The notes: generated by a model not told the origin, from the letters alone. A stretch of 64,000 nt of DNA from Sphingobacteriaceae bacterium (GCA_017745075.1 JAGIAD010000028.1:372001-436000); one strand, 5' to 3'; shown: positions 8,608-17,629, counted from the stretch's first letter. A program made the numbers and translations.

Positions 8608-9054
8608 TTACAACGACCTTAAATGTTCTACTTCCTGCTGGTGCGGTCCCAAACCGTAAGGTGTTTCATTTTTCTGCGCATCGAATGGCTGAAAAACCTG
8701 ATAGGACGGCTCTCCGTTAAATACTTTAGGGATAAGTGAAAGTTCTTCGGTTTTTGTGGATACTTCTACTTTTAACGATGAAGTACTTAAGGTTACCTGG
8801 TTGGGTGTGTTGGTTGTTCTAAATTTAACAGCAGCAGCATCTGGTAGCTTTACAGCCATTAAACTTTTGTCGTCAGGAATGATCTGATCGAATACCGGTT
8901 GAAGTTTTATTTTCTTAATTGCGGAGGCAGAATTTTGAATCGGGATTTCTATCCCCGGAGTTGTTTGCACATCATCTTTTACCTGTCCGTTTACATTTAT
9001 CTGAAGTAGAGCACTACCTATAAATATTACAGTGCCCACCCTAATTTTTTGCAT
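8608..9054 (-). pseudogene. Remnant of a GH31 alpha-glycosidase (N-terminal domain only)
   Basis: From the ATG at 9054 the frame gives a signal peptide (MQKIRVGTVIFIGSALLQI), then segments resembling the N-terminal beta-sandwich of GH31 enzymes: AIKKIKLQPVFDQII, VTLSTSSLKVEVSTKTEE and YQVFQPFDAQKNETPYGLG followed by PHQQEV. In intact GH31 alpha-xylosidases the block around YGLGqhQ precedes the catalytic barrel of several hundred residues. Here the frame stops 13 residues after GPHQ, so the barrel with its catalytic Asp residues is absent. It also seems shorter than usual between DQII and PDDKSL. The frame can be extended upstream to 9129, but the signal peptide favours 9054. Assignment is by motif memory; a small unrelated secreted protein is less likely. 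Confidence 0.6.
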
Positions 9055-9277
9055 AGAAATAGATACAGTTTTATACCTGGTTAAATTATTTCTAAAGGTA
9101 TCTGTACAAAAAAAAGCGAGGGTGCTCAAATGTTAACAATACCTATACATATGTTAACCAAAACCACGATAGTCATCGCAATCGCTCACATCTAGAGTTG
9201 AGTACTTCAATTGATCTTTTAAATATTTTTATCTACGGAAAGAAAATCCTTAATAGTTTTTTATGTATACTTGTAAT

Positions 9278-9331
9278 GCAGGGGGTGAGAGTCCTGCATC
9301 TGGCGAAAGCCTGAGAGCGTTAATTTAGATT
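9278..9331 (+). ncRNA. Candidate structured RNA upstream of a terminator
   Basis: Two hairpins follow each other: GCAGG...CCTGC (9278-9297) and GGC-GAAA-GCC (9302-9311) with a GNRA-type tetraloop, then GAGAGCG and a Rho-independent terminator at 9332-9364. Stacked hairpins plus terminator look like a riboswitch or small RNA. It does not fit the TPP, SAM, cobalamin or c-di-GMP consensus as far as I can judge. The next plus-strand gene is the damaged HTH gene at 9556. Confidence 0.35.
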
Positions 9332-9364
9332 GGGATAATCATGAATTTGGTTATCCCTTTTTTG
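9332..9364 (+). terminator. Rho-independent terminator after the candidate structured RNA
   Basis: GGGATAATC, 8-base loop, GGTTATCCC (one G-T pair) followed by seven T. No protein gene ends here on this strand, so it most likely ends a short RNA or acts as an attenuator. Confidence 0.7.
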
Positions 9365-9555
9365 CGAAGCACCAAAACCAGAAATTTCGCATTTTACAAG
9401 AGGACAAAGAGGCTTTTCGTGGAGGCAGGAATTTTAAATAATGCGATCACTAGGTCACGATTCCGCTCAACGGCATTTTATTTTAGAAAATATTGCTCCA
9501 ATAAACTCCTTTTCCTGACAAACGCAATATAGGCGATATCAAAACCAGTAAAGTC

Positions 9556-9873
9556 ATGTAGGATAACCACAGACACCTAGAAATTCTCCAGGCTATAGCC
9601 GCCGGCACTGACCCCGTAACAAGGGAAGTATTCCCTGCAGATAGCCCGTTCAACCAGCCCGAAATCATCAGGGCGCTGTTCTTTGCTCTTGATGAACTTA
9701 GGGCGGTAGCTGAAAAAGGAAACCAGGGTTTGGCCTGGACTGAAGAGGAAGACAAACTGCTGGCAGAACGCTTTAACGAAGGCACTAAGATTACCCAACT
9801 CGCCAAACTCCATTCTCGCACCTACGGAGCTATCAAAGCTAGACTTCTCAAACTTGCATTACTACAGAAATAA
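9556..9873 (+). pseudogene. Small Myb/HTH-like protein gene with a stop at codon 2
   Basis: An open frame of about 104 codons encodes DNHRHLEILQAIAAGTDPV, then PFNQPEIIRALFFALDEL and a C-terminal helical segment WTEEEDKLLAERFNEG...LAKLHSRTYGAIKARL that looks like a SANT/Myb-like helix-turn-helix. Similar small proteins occur in Bacteroidota and some Gammaproteobacteria. The only in-frame ATG is at 9556 and is followed immediately by TAG (9559-9561); no other ATG, GTG or TTG occurs before residue 55 or so. The gene is therefore either broken at codon 2 or starts at a rare codon. The rest of the frame is intact to TAA at 9871, and a strong terminator follows directly, so any damage is recent. 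Confidence 0.6.
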
Positions 9874-9906
9874 CAAAGCCCGGCAATTTTAAACTGCCGG
9901 GCTTTG
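9874..9906. terminator. Bidirectional terminator
   Basis: CAAAGCCCGGCA, 9-base loop, TGCCGGGCTTTG starting directly after the HTH gene's TAA. The minus-strand lipoprotein gene ends 50 bp away, so the stem can serve both convergent transcripts. Confidence 0.85.
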
Positions 9907-9955
9907 TTATCTAAGTCACATTTGTCTCAGCGAGATGCTAAGACCAGTTAGGGGG

Positions 9956-10447
9956 CTACCTTTTTTTTAAAGTATTGAGCATTTTATCAAACAATTCCTT
10001 TTTTGAAACGGAAACATTTACATAACCAATGCTAATAGATCCCATTCTTATATCTTTCCAAAACAGGCCTTGTTTAGTTACGCCTTGTAAGACGAGGGTA
10101 TCAGGTACATATAACTTTTCTTGTTCTCTTAAAAGAGCTTTCGTTAATTCTAAATCTTTTAATCTAATGTTAGAAATGCTATCGCCCAAGTTAAGTACAT
10201 TATTATAATTTAACATACTACATATAAAATTTGTTATATAAATTTTAGAAGAGTCTTGATAAGAATATTGTTTTTCTAATTCACCATGTCCTCCTATTAA
10301 AGTCGTAAGCTTACTTTCACAAAAAATATCCATAACATAATTATCTTCTTTTGAATAGCTTACCTTACAATAGCGTGCGCTATAATTTTGATTAACTGAG
10401 CAGGAAATTACAAAAAAAACTAATAAAATATAAATTATAATTCTCAT
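9956..10447 (-). CDS. Putative lipoprotein; candidate immunity protein of the RHS toxin
   Basis: A 163-residue protein with a lipoprotein-type signal (MRIIIYILLVFFVISC, lipobox ending in Cys16) and no domain I recognise. It starts 8 nt after the stop of the RHS toxin gene on the same strand and is clearly more A/T-rich than the RHS core. Position immediately 3' of a polymorphic toxin, small size and atypical composition are the usual marks of an immunity gene; the function is inferred from context. A lipoprotein immunity factor would act in the periplasm or at the envelope, implying that the toxin works there. A bidirectional terminator follows. Confidence 0.55.
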   Translation of the reverse strand: MRIIIYILLVFFVISCSVNQNYSARYCKVSYSKEDNYVMDIFCESKLTTLIGGHGELEKQYSYQDSSKIYITNFICSMLNYNNVLNLGDSISNIRLKDLELTKALLREQEKLYVPDTLVLQGVTKQGLFWKDIRMGSISIGYVNVSVSKKELFDKMLNTLKKR

Positions 10448-10455
10448 GATTAATT

Positions 10456-13400
10456 TTATTTATACCAAGATGGCTTAATAGGAAAATTTATTGGAACATA
10501 AGGCGTTACTGGAGCTATCATTCTTGCTCCACTACCTCCAATATACCCGCCTGAGCTATCTATGCTTTTGATATAATGGCTTCTTAAAGGTTGTCCCAAT
10601 TGCATTCTTAAAATATTCTCTCTATATACAGATTGCCACTCATCTCTTTTTATGCCTTGATCAATTCTTACATCTAACATTCCTTTATTAGCATCCGAAG
10701 CATGAAACATTTCATGAGCTAAATCAGTTGTGCTATTGGTCTTACCTCCACTTGTGGTTGGAAGTATTGAACCAGAAGGATTCCAAGAAATCACACCACC
10801 AGAGCCACCGTCTAGGCTTCTTCCTGCAGTTGTTAAAGCTTGCAAAGCTCCCGTCTCTGCAGGATCTGTTCTGAATTGATTGGCATGGGCATTTATGGGA
10901 TCACTTGAATTAAATTTGCTATCTCCCCTCACTATAGTGAAGTTATTGGTAGACGATTGAAGTTCTGATAGCATACTTGCTCCTTCCTGACCTTTGTTAA
11001 TCGCACCTAATGCATTGACAGTTTGTTTCAAAAACCCCCTAACCTTGCCTGTATATTCAGTACCATTTTGATACAATTTGCCATTTTCATATAAATACTC
11101 TTTCCCTCTATGACTAATTCTTAAGGAGTCTCCATTAACATCTATGTTTAAAACAGGATTGTTAGCCCCATATTGATATGGTGTTAGGTTACCATATTTC
11201 TCAGCAAATCTGTCAACAGTATTGAAACGCCCTATCACCGGATCATAGAACCTGGCTCCGTAATCATATTGCTTCAGCTCTTCCTGCAACTCCTTGCCAT
11301 TGTAAAGATACTTGTTAAGTCCAGCTTTTGCAACCGGTTCTTTTCTTAAACCAAAGGCATAGTAATCATCGCGCTGTAGTACTTCCAGCTGGTTGGTCGT
11401 CGGGTTTTGGTAAAAGGTAACTCGTACGTTGCCTAAATGATCAGATAGGTTATACTCGTAACTGTAGCTGCTGCCGCTCTTACGGGCTAAGCCTTCTTCA
11501 GTCTGAATAAAATCGATGCTGTTATTGGTGTACTGGATACCATCAATATAATTAGTGGTGGTACCACCTGCCTGTTTTTGTAGTTTTTCGCCAGCAGCAT
11601 TGTAAGTATAGGTTAAATTCTGGCTTCCAGTTACCGTTTGCGGCAGGTTAAGGAAATTGTATCCCAGGGTGATGTCCTTCTGGCTATCGCCGGTGAGGTT
11701 GCCATTGGCATCATAACCATAACTGCTGTTGGTAAAACCACTAATAGCTGTTAACCTATTGCCATTGTAACCGGTATAGTTGTTCGTGCCAAAATTATCG
11801 CGGGTTAAACTGGTAATATTGCCCATTACATCGTAACTAATGGCCTCACCCAGGTTGTTGCCTGCTGCGGCATTAGTTAAGCGGTTCAGCCTGTCGTATG
11901 TATAACTGAAGGTATTGGCCGTACCGTTGGTATAACTCTGACCAGAGATATTGCCATTGAACTGTGCAAGGGTACCATCGTTGTATTTCAATTCCATACT
12001 GAACTGATCGGAGGTACTATTTTTCATCCAGCCGCGTTCGTTGTAGGCAAAGGTAGTGGCCTGGCTATCGTTGTGCAGGTTCTTTTTACTCAATTGCCCA
12101 ATCTCGTTATACTCCAGATGGCTCAGTGCGATTTCCCCTTTATCATTGATATTCTCGAAAGTGGCGATCTTGCGCCCGGCATGGTCATACTCATAGCGGT
12201 TGGCAATGGTGGTAACTACACCGCCTACCGTGTGGGTACGTGTGCTTGCTTTCAGGCTACCATCAAAGTTCCAGGTATTGTCTACCACATCCGTACCATT
12301 CAGGTGGTTGCTGCTCTTGCTCTGCAGTATACGTCCTTCCAGGTCGTAATAATTCGTGGTAAGCAGCATGGTGCCCGTACCCAGGTTCTTTACCTTCGTT
12401 CCTGTCAGCAGGCTTTTGGTACGTGCCACAGGCGCCTGGCCTGTACCGGGCTGGCCAAAGATATTTTCTACAAAATCATAATCATCGTAATAATTGACCG
12501 TGTTCACCACAAAATCTCCTTGCGGCATGGCATTATTGCTATAGCCTGTTACCACAACACCGTTATCGCGCGTTTCCCAAAGCACGGTCTGGTTGTTTGC
12601 ATAATTCTGTAACCAATCTTTTTTACTGCGGTCGGGCACCAGGTTATTGTCGGCAGTGGTATTGTTGTAGGTATAGATACCTGTCATCAGGGATCTGCCA
12701 AGAGCATCATATTTGGTAAAGTTCCATTCCTGAGGGCTTTTGTTTCGCTGGTTGGCATCCTGGCTCATCACCACCTGGTCGAGTTTGTTATACACCATAA
12801 ACTCCCAGCCCTTGCCAGGGATTTTCTTCTCCACCAGCCTTTTGCGGCCATCGTAATGGTAACCGTAGATAAACTGATCGAAAACCGTTTGGCTTTCGTC
12901 AAAACTGTTCAGTGTGGCCTGCCCGTTTTCGTTCACTGCCGGTGGCAGTACATAACGCAGGTTACCCAGGTCATCGTACACATAATAGGTACTCAGGCTT
13001 TTGCTATTGGTTTCCCATACCCGTTTCAGTACCACACGCCCTTCAAAATCCTTGAATTCGTCTGTGGTACCCATTTTTTGGTCATTAAATTGCCAGTTCT
13101 CATCCTTAAGAATGGTTTTATACAGTTTGCCCGGCTGGTAAACACTGGCGTCCGCACCGTTACCGGCATTGTTCACGATCCAAAGCTTTACCTCATCCTG
13201 GGCATTGGTACCATAATCACTTTTAACGGTATGGCCACTGTTAATTTGCCAGGCTTCACCAGGGGAACCCTGCTGCAGTACACGGTTTAACGGGGAGGCT
13301 TCGAAAACCGTTTCGGCAAAGGGGTAGGCGGTTGCTTTTACCCCTGCTGTTGGGCTGTTGTAAAATGCCAGTTGATCAGCCAATGCAGCTGTACGGAAAC

Positions 13401-13875
13401 TGCCTGTAGTGCCGCCTTGCGCTGCATAAGGCTGGTACTTAAATTGTTCGCGGCCAAAGGCATCATAAGCCACAGGCTGTACAATATCTTTAAAACCCGG
13501 GCTGCCCTGTACCTGAACAGTCTGTAATGGCCTGCCCAGCCCATCGAAATACTGGATGCTCTGGTTTTCCTCGCATACACTGCGGCTATTGCCCAGTGTG
13601 GCATCGGTAACCGGTTGCTTAAAAGTACGGGTAAGGATAAAGTTCTGGTTGGTACTGGGTGTTGAAGACAACGGTTGGCAGTTCAGATAACTCAAACCCG
13701 TGGTGAAAATCCGAACAGGCCCCATGGTATGGAAACCATCGATCAGCGTAACGCTCTGCGGTGCACTGATTTCGCTTTCGCCATTATACACAGATACCAC
13801 TTTCTGGGCAGAAGAGCGGCCAGCAAGCAGCAATAGCGCTGCTGCAGCATAAAAATATTTTAGATGTTGTTTCAT
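10456..13875 (-). CDS. RHS-repeat polymorphic toxin with C-terminal M91-like metallopeptidase domain
   Basis: A 1139-residue protein: signal peptide (MKQHLKYFYAAAALLLLAG to about residue 23), an N-terminal region like that of Bacteroidetes RHS proteins (NFILTRTFKQP, IQYFDGLGRPLQTVQV), many YD/RHS repeats (YYDLEGRIL, YEYDHAGRKIA, YTYDRLNRL, YDVMGNITSL), and the RHS core ending KQYDYGARFYDPVIGRF...YQYGANNPVLNIDVNGD. About 220 unrelated residues follow. They contain HEMFH (about 1054-1058), a zinc-binding HExxH, and DEWQSVYRENILRMQLG...PLRSHY, matching the E-N-x-x-R pattern of the M91 (NleD-like) peptidase family. RHS shells encapsulate and release toxic C-termini. Here the likely effector is a zinc protease. 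The base composition drops at the tail, as in swapped toxin cassettes. It starts 8 nt after the companion RHS gene. Confidence 0.88.
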   Translation of the reverse strand: MKQHLKYFYAAAALLLLAGRSSAQKVVSVYNGESEISAPQSVTLIDGFHTMGPVRIFTTGLSYLNCQPLSSTPSTNQNFILTRTFKQPVTDATLGNSRSVCEENQSIQYFDGLGRPLQTVQVQGSPGFKDIVQPVAYDAFGREQFKYQPYAAQGGTTGSFRTAALADQLAFYNSPTAGVKATAYPFAETVFEASPLNRVLQQGSPGEAWQINSGHTVKSDYGTNAQDEVKLWIVNNAGNGADASVYQPGKLYKTILKDENWQFNDQKMGTTDEFKDFEGRVVLKRVWETNSKSLSTYYVYDDLGNLRYVLPPAVNENGQATLNSFDESQTVFDQFIYGYHYDGRKRLVEKKIPGKGWEFMVYNKLDQVVMSQDANQRNKSPQEWNFTKYDALGRSLMTGIYTYNNTTADNNLVPDRSKKDWLQNYANNQTVLWETRDNGVVVTGYSNNAMPQGDFVVNTVNYYDDYDFVENIFGQPGTGQAPVARTKSLLTGTKVKNLGTGTMLLTTNYYDLEGRILQSKSSNHLNGTDVVDNTWNFDGSLKASTRTHTVGGVVTTIANRYEYDHAGRKIATFENINDKGEIALSHLEYNEIGQLSKKNLHNDSQATTFAYNERGWMKNSTSDQFSMELKYNDGTLAQFNGNISGQSYTNGTANTFSYTYDRLNRLTNAAAGNNLGEAISYDVMGNITSLTRDNFGTNNYTGYNGNRLTAISGFTNSSYGYDANGNLTGDSQKDITLGYNFLNLPQTVTGSQNLTYTYNAAGEKLQKQAGGTTTNYIDGIQYTNNSIDFIQTEEGLARKSGSSYSYEYNLSDHLGNVRVTFYQNPTTNQLEVLQRDDYYAFGLRKEPVAKAGLNKYLYNGKELQEELKQYDYGARFYDPVIGRFNTVDRFAEKYGNLTPYQYGANNPVLNIDVNGDSLRISHRGKEYLYENGKLYQNGTEYTGKVRGFLKQTVNALGAINKGQEGASMLSELQSSTNNFTIVRGDSKFNSSDPINAHANQFRTDPAETGALQALTTAGRSLDGGSGGVISWNPSGSILPTTSGGKTNSTTDLAHEMFHASDANKGMLDVRIDQGIKRDEWQSVYRENILRMQLGQPLRSHYIKSIDSSGGYIGGSGARMIAPVTPYVPINFPIKPSWYK

Positions 13876-13883
13876 GGAGCGTT

Positions 13884-16800
13884 TTAGTTTTTATAATGGT
13901 AGTCGGTTTGTTTTAAAATGTTACCATTTTGGTCTTTAATGTTTTTTAAACGCTGAAAAGCATCGTACTCGTAATAGGTAGTCATTCCCTTGGCATCGGT
14001 GCTGCTAGTCATACCCACCAATGGCTTGTAGGTATAACCGGTTATCGAAGCCTGAGGAAAAGACGACCTGAGTTGAGCCAGCAGGCCATTAACCTGGGCA
14101 TCAGTTGGATTTGAAGCAGAAAGATTATCCACTGCTACCTGGCCTCCAAGCAGATTTACCACCGCCTGGTAATCACCATTTTTAATCTCTGCGATCAGGT
14201 ATCTACCTTTGTAACTCCATAGATAGACTGCATTGGTTCCCTGTACCGCTGATAGGCTCATTATATTTCCATAATGATCGTAATTATTGAAAGCAACCCG
14301 TTTTTCATACCTGCTGTCCATTTCGAAAGCAAACTGCCCTGGATTTTCAAAAGACATGCCAGAGGGCTTTCCTGAAAATTTAAAAGGGGCAGATCCAGAA
14401 ATCCCGTCGATATTCAATTTGTAGGTATTTCTCAAAAGTGCTTTCCCTCCGGGAAAATACTCGTTGATTGAACCTCCGGCTATTGTTCTTCCAGAAGCAC
14501 CATCCACATAAGATATCTGTTCGATATTTACGGTAGTATTATTTTTCAGTTTCAGATCATCAATAAAGGGAGTACCAGCCGCATAATCGGCAGGATAGGT
14601 AAATGCATTGTAAATTACTTTCCCATCGCTTCCGAGCGTTTGCTTTCTGGTAAGTTGTATATGCGAAGGGTTATCATAATGATAAAGAACTGAACTTACT
14701 ACAGGTGCCTCTGTATTATTAAAAACACTATCGGTTTCTGATGTCAGGTAAGACCAGCTCGAATTTAGAAAATAATAGTCGGCCGCAAAGGTTGCAGGCC
14801 CGCATGCAGTTGATGTACATGGGGGTGGGAAAAGAATGCCTATTTTCACTCCTCTTATTGAAAATTCATTCGGTCCTTCACCAATAGTCTTTTTGTAGGT
14901 ATTATCCTTTCTGGAAATCAGTTTCATCTTTTGTGTCTGAGGATCGTAGGCATAGGTCTTAACAGTTTTGAGCAACCCGTTCTGCCCATCGTTCATTATC
15001 CTCGGTGCAAAAGGGAACTTTACACCAGTAATATCAGGATCATTATACTCCTGGGTAGGCATCCCCTCATTTATATATTCATAAACTGTCATGCCATTGC
15101 CCTCTTTGGATGTATTGTAAACACTTACATAGTCGTAAACTACGTTTCCACCCTGTATGGTACCCAAGGGAGCAAGGCTTGCTGAACTCTGGGTGTTGTA
15201 CCTGCATTCCTGTGTTGAGGATTCCGGTGAAGAAGAATATCTCCAGCTTTCATATTCCATTTTAGGCTGATAGATCAGTTTCCCACTAGAAACTGCGGGT
15301 GTAAGTTCGTGGGCATAAACATAGTTTTTACTGATGCCCGTACTGCCGCTAGTAGGGACAAAGTCAGCTCTTTTAATTCTTAAACCTCCGGTAGGTCTGT
15401 TTTCCACTATCTCGTCCAGTTTGTCATAAACCCAGTTGATCTGCACAAAATCGTCACTTAAATCAAATGGATCGGTCATATATGAAAACGTGAGTGTATA
15501 GTTGCCTGCAGGCAGGGTAGTATTAAAGGAAAGCGTGTTATTCGTACCAGTAAAAGTCTGCGAGTAACCGTTCGGCCCAGTAAGTGTTGCAAAATTACCG
15601 CCGCCGGTGATCTTCCATTTTGACTTGAAATCTCTTCCCGAAATGGGCACCTGAAAAGTGGTGACTGCATATTCCTGTGAAGATGGCATCGCATAATGGC
15701 TATTGCTCTCCACCGTACTCAAATTTCCGTTGTAATGATAGGTATTTGCCTCCAGTTCTAACAGCGTATACCCTCCTGTTGGATAGGTAATTTTTTTAAG
15801 TGAGCCGGCTTTGATGTAGATTGGGTTTGTTTTCCGGTCTGCCCCATCATAAAAACCCTTTGCAAGGTTCTTTGGAAGCAGTGTGGTATTCTCAATAGCC
15901 CCGTTGTAGTAACCGCAGTAGTCTTGGGCCAGACTCAGTCTGGCTGGCATCGGTGTCTGGTCATACTCGAGCCTGTAAGTTTCCTGCCCGTTTTTGGTCA
16001 CGCTGTCCAATTTTAGCCAATATTTCAACGAAGCATCCGTAGGATTATCAGGAGAAGTAAAGTAACTGTAGAATAGCAGATGACGCTGCACATCCAATCC
16101 GTTTGAACTGATCAAAATCTCTGAAAGAGGTCTGTCGCCGGCCAGATCGAGTCGGTTGACGCTCGAATAATTGAAGTGCACATGTTGCCCATCTGAAACA
16201 TAAATATCAGAAATCCTCTTACCGGCCACATGAACCACACTTGTTGAGGTACAACGGGTATCAGTTGGACAATCAGAATTACCGGTAACCCGCACTGATC
16301 TGTTTTCAGATATTTGCCCCTTATAATCATAAATTTCGTCACTATAAACAAAATCAATCGTATCATTTGAGAGCGTTATTATCTTCGTAAGCACAGCTGT
16401 AAAGCTACTTTCAGGGAACGAAGTACCTCCGCAGTTGCTGGTTAAGGTACTACTCGTTAACTCAAACTGTCCATATATGTAGGTGTTGCCTCTTTCATCA
16501 ACTATTGTATAGGCATTCTGCGCTGTATTTGTGAATGAAGAAGGAGTTATTTTGATACATTGATAAGGCATTGTGTGGACATTTCTCTCCTGATCGAAAA
16601 AGAACTTTCCACTTTTCCCTGGCATTGAGAAATAAAAAAGATCAGGTTCGCTATCTATGAGGCCATCTGTCACACTTTTATTAAAATCATATCTCGGATC
16701 TGATGTATAAACCGGTGTGGTTCCTAAACCAAAAAATGTCTTAATAAGACCTGTTTGAGGTGTTTTAGCTAAGGTATTTACCCAACCTGTATTTGCTCCA

Positions 16801-17147
16801 TAATCATTAACGCCGTTTATCGACTGACTAACATTACCCACTCCGCTTAACGACCAGCCAAGCCCCGTATTGGGAGCAGGTTCATCAACCTTGATACCAG
16901 AAGAATGGTAATTCAGGCTAATAGGGATGCTTATATCCCGGAGCTTTATCTCATAAATGGGTATAGAAATATCGGGTACGCCTGTATGTATTGATACCGG
17001 CATATCGATAAACTTATTGAATGCAGAAACCTCAGGCCCCTGTGGAGTGAGTTTTGGCACAGGATCCGTTGATGTGACCTGACCATTTACATTACCGCAA
17101 AACAAGCCCAGGCAAAGAAAAATTAAAGGTAAAATTCGGATATGCAT
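13884..17147 (-). CDS. Large secreted RHS-associated protein (companion of the toxin gene)
   Basis: A 1087-residue protein with signal peptide (MHIRILPLIFLCLGLFCG, cleavage near residue 22, NGQ). Its N-terminal block (TPQGPEVSAFNKFIDMPVS, GVPDISIPIYEI, ISLNYHSSGIKVDEPAPNTG, LGWSLSGVGNVSQ) is typical of the SpvB/TcdB-like beta-propeller start of Bacteroidetes RHS systems. The C-terminus has YD-like motifs (YYEYDAFQRLKNIKDQNG) and ends with TDYHYKN. It lies first in a three-gene operon with the RHS toxin and candidate immunity gene; stop and next start are 8 nt apart. The pair recalls the B/C halves of Tc toxins that together make a hollow shell, so this protein may form half of the toxin container. 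That role is inferred. Confidence 0.85.
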   Translation of the reverse strand: MHIRILPLIFLCLGLFCGNVNGQVTSTDPVPKLTPQGPEVSAFNKFIDMPVSIHTGVPDISIPIYEIKLRDISIPISLNYHSSGIKVDEPAPNTGLGWSLSGVGNVSQSINGVNDYGANTGWVNTLAKTPQTGLIKTFFGLGTTPVYTSDPRYDFNKSVTDGLIDSEPDLFYFSMPGKSGKFFFDQERNVHTMPYQCIKITPSSFTNTAQNAYTIVDERGNTYIYGQFELTSSTLTSNCGGTSFPESSFTAVLTKIITLSNDTIDFVYSDEIYDYKGQISENRSVRVTGNSDCPTDTRCTSTSVVHVAGKRISDIYVSDGQHVHFNYSSVNRLDLAGDRPLSEILISSNGLDVQRHLLFYSYFTSPDNPTDASLKYWLKLDSVTKNGQETYRLEYDQTPMPARLSLAQDYCGYYNGAIENTTLLPKNLAKGFYDGADRKTNPIYIKAGSLKKITYPTGGYTLLELEANTYHYNGNLSTVESNSHYAMPSSQEYAVTTFQVPISGRDFKSKWKITGGGNFATLTGPNGYSQTFTGTNNTLSFNTTLPAGNYTLTFSYMTDPFDLSDDFVQINWVYDKLDEIVENRPTGGLRIKRADFVPTSGSTGISKNYVYAHELTPAVSSGKLIYQPKMEYESWRYSSSPESSTQECRYNTQSSASLAPLGTIQGGNVVYDYVSVYNTSKEGNGMTVYEYINEGMPTQEYNDPDITGVKFPFAPRIMNDGQNGLLKTVKTYAYDPQTQKMKLISRKDNTYKKTIGEGPNEFSIRGVKIGILFPPPCTSTACGPATFAADYYFLNSSWSYLTSETDSVFNNTEAPVVSSVLYHYDNPSHIQLTRKQTLGSDGKVIYNAFTYPADYAAGTPFIDDLKLKNNTTVNIEQISYVDGASGRTIAGGSINEYFPGGKALLRNTYKLNIDGISGSAPFKFSGKPSGMSFENPGQFAFEMDSRYEKRVAFNNYDHYGNIMSLSAVQGTNAVYLWSYKGRYLIAEIKNGDYQAVVNLLGGQVAVDNLSASNPTDAQVNGLLAQLRSSFPQASITGYTYKPLVGMTSSTDAKGMTTYYEYDAFQRLKNIKDQNGNILKQTDYHYKN

Positions 17148-17510
17148 ATAGAAAGAATTATTAAATAAAATTCAATTTAAAATCTGGATCGAGATCGATG
17201 ACTATCATCTACAAAAAATAACTTTGATTTAAAGATATTTAAGACTTTCGATCCAATGATAATGAGGACGAGAAAAGCCGAGAAGAACCATTGCCCGGAC
17301 ATTACATATAGAGCCTATAGAAAGAATAGGAAGATTTAAGAAGAGGCGCATTTTCAGATAATTTATAAATCAAAGATATACTTAAATGTACAAACAATTA
17401 AAAAAATTACATGAAAGGATTATTTTATTTGATAAAACCAACACTTATTTGGTATTTGATAATTATTAAATAATACAGGCTAGGGTGATCAAAAACACTG
17501 ATTGCAAACA
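17148..17510. other. A/T-rich region upstream of the RHS operon
   Basis: About 360 bases between the RHS operon start and the tRNA-Leu terminator. Strongly A/T-rich with several long A/T runs. It should contain the RHS operon promoter, but no clear -33/-7 pair, ORF or repeat was recognised. Confidence 0.5.
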
Positions 17511-17544
17511 AAAAACCGCACTTTAAAAAGTTCAAAGTGCGGTT
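17511..17544 (-). terminator. Terminator of tRNA-Leu(GAG)
   Basis: AACCGCACTTT, 10-base loop, AAAGTGCGGTT followed by T-rich sequence on the minus strand, starting within two bases of the tRNA 3' end. Confidence 0.8.
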
Positions 17545-17545
17545 G

Positions 17546-17629
17546 TACCCAGAAGCAGATTCGAACTGCCACGCCGTTGCCAGCGCCACCCCCTCAAGAT
17601 GGTGCGTCTACCAATTTCGCCACCTGGGT
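17546..17629 (-). tRNA. tRNA-Leu, anticodon GAG
   Basis: Reads on the minus strand as a long-variable-arm tRNA: acceptor ACCCAGG pairs with TCTGGGT, the D-arm contains TTGGTAGAC, the anticodon loop reads CTTGAGG (anticodon GAG), then a variable arm and T-arm GGCAGTTCGAATCTGC. The discriminator is A; CCA is not encoded (CAACC follows). A TATATTTG promoter element lies just upstream and a terminator just downstream, so it is a single-gene unit. Confidence 0.95.

Noticed and set aside
9278..9331. TPP riboswitch
   Set aside because: GAGAG and CTGAGAG motifs look superficially similar, but the order and the pairing of conserved blocks do not fit, and no thiamine gene follows.
9341..9532. 63-codon ORF after the structured RNA
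   Set aside because: Starts inside the terminator loop and has no recognisable domain.
12073..13290. Open frames of 179 and 144 codons on the plus strand inside the RHS toxin gene
   Set aside because: They lie antisense to a clearly coding, repeat-rich gene and show no domain; they follow from RHS codon usage.
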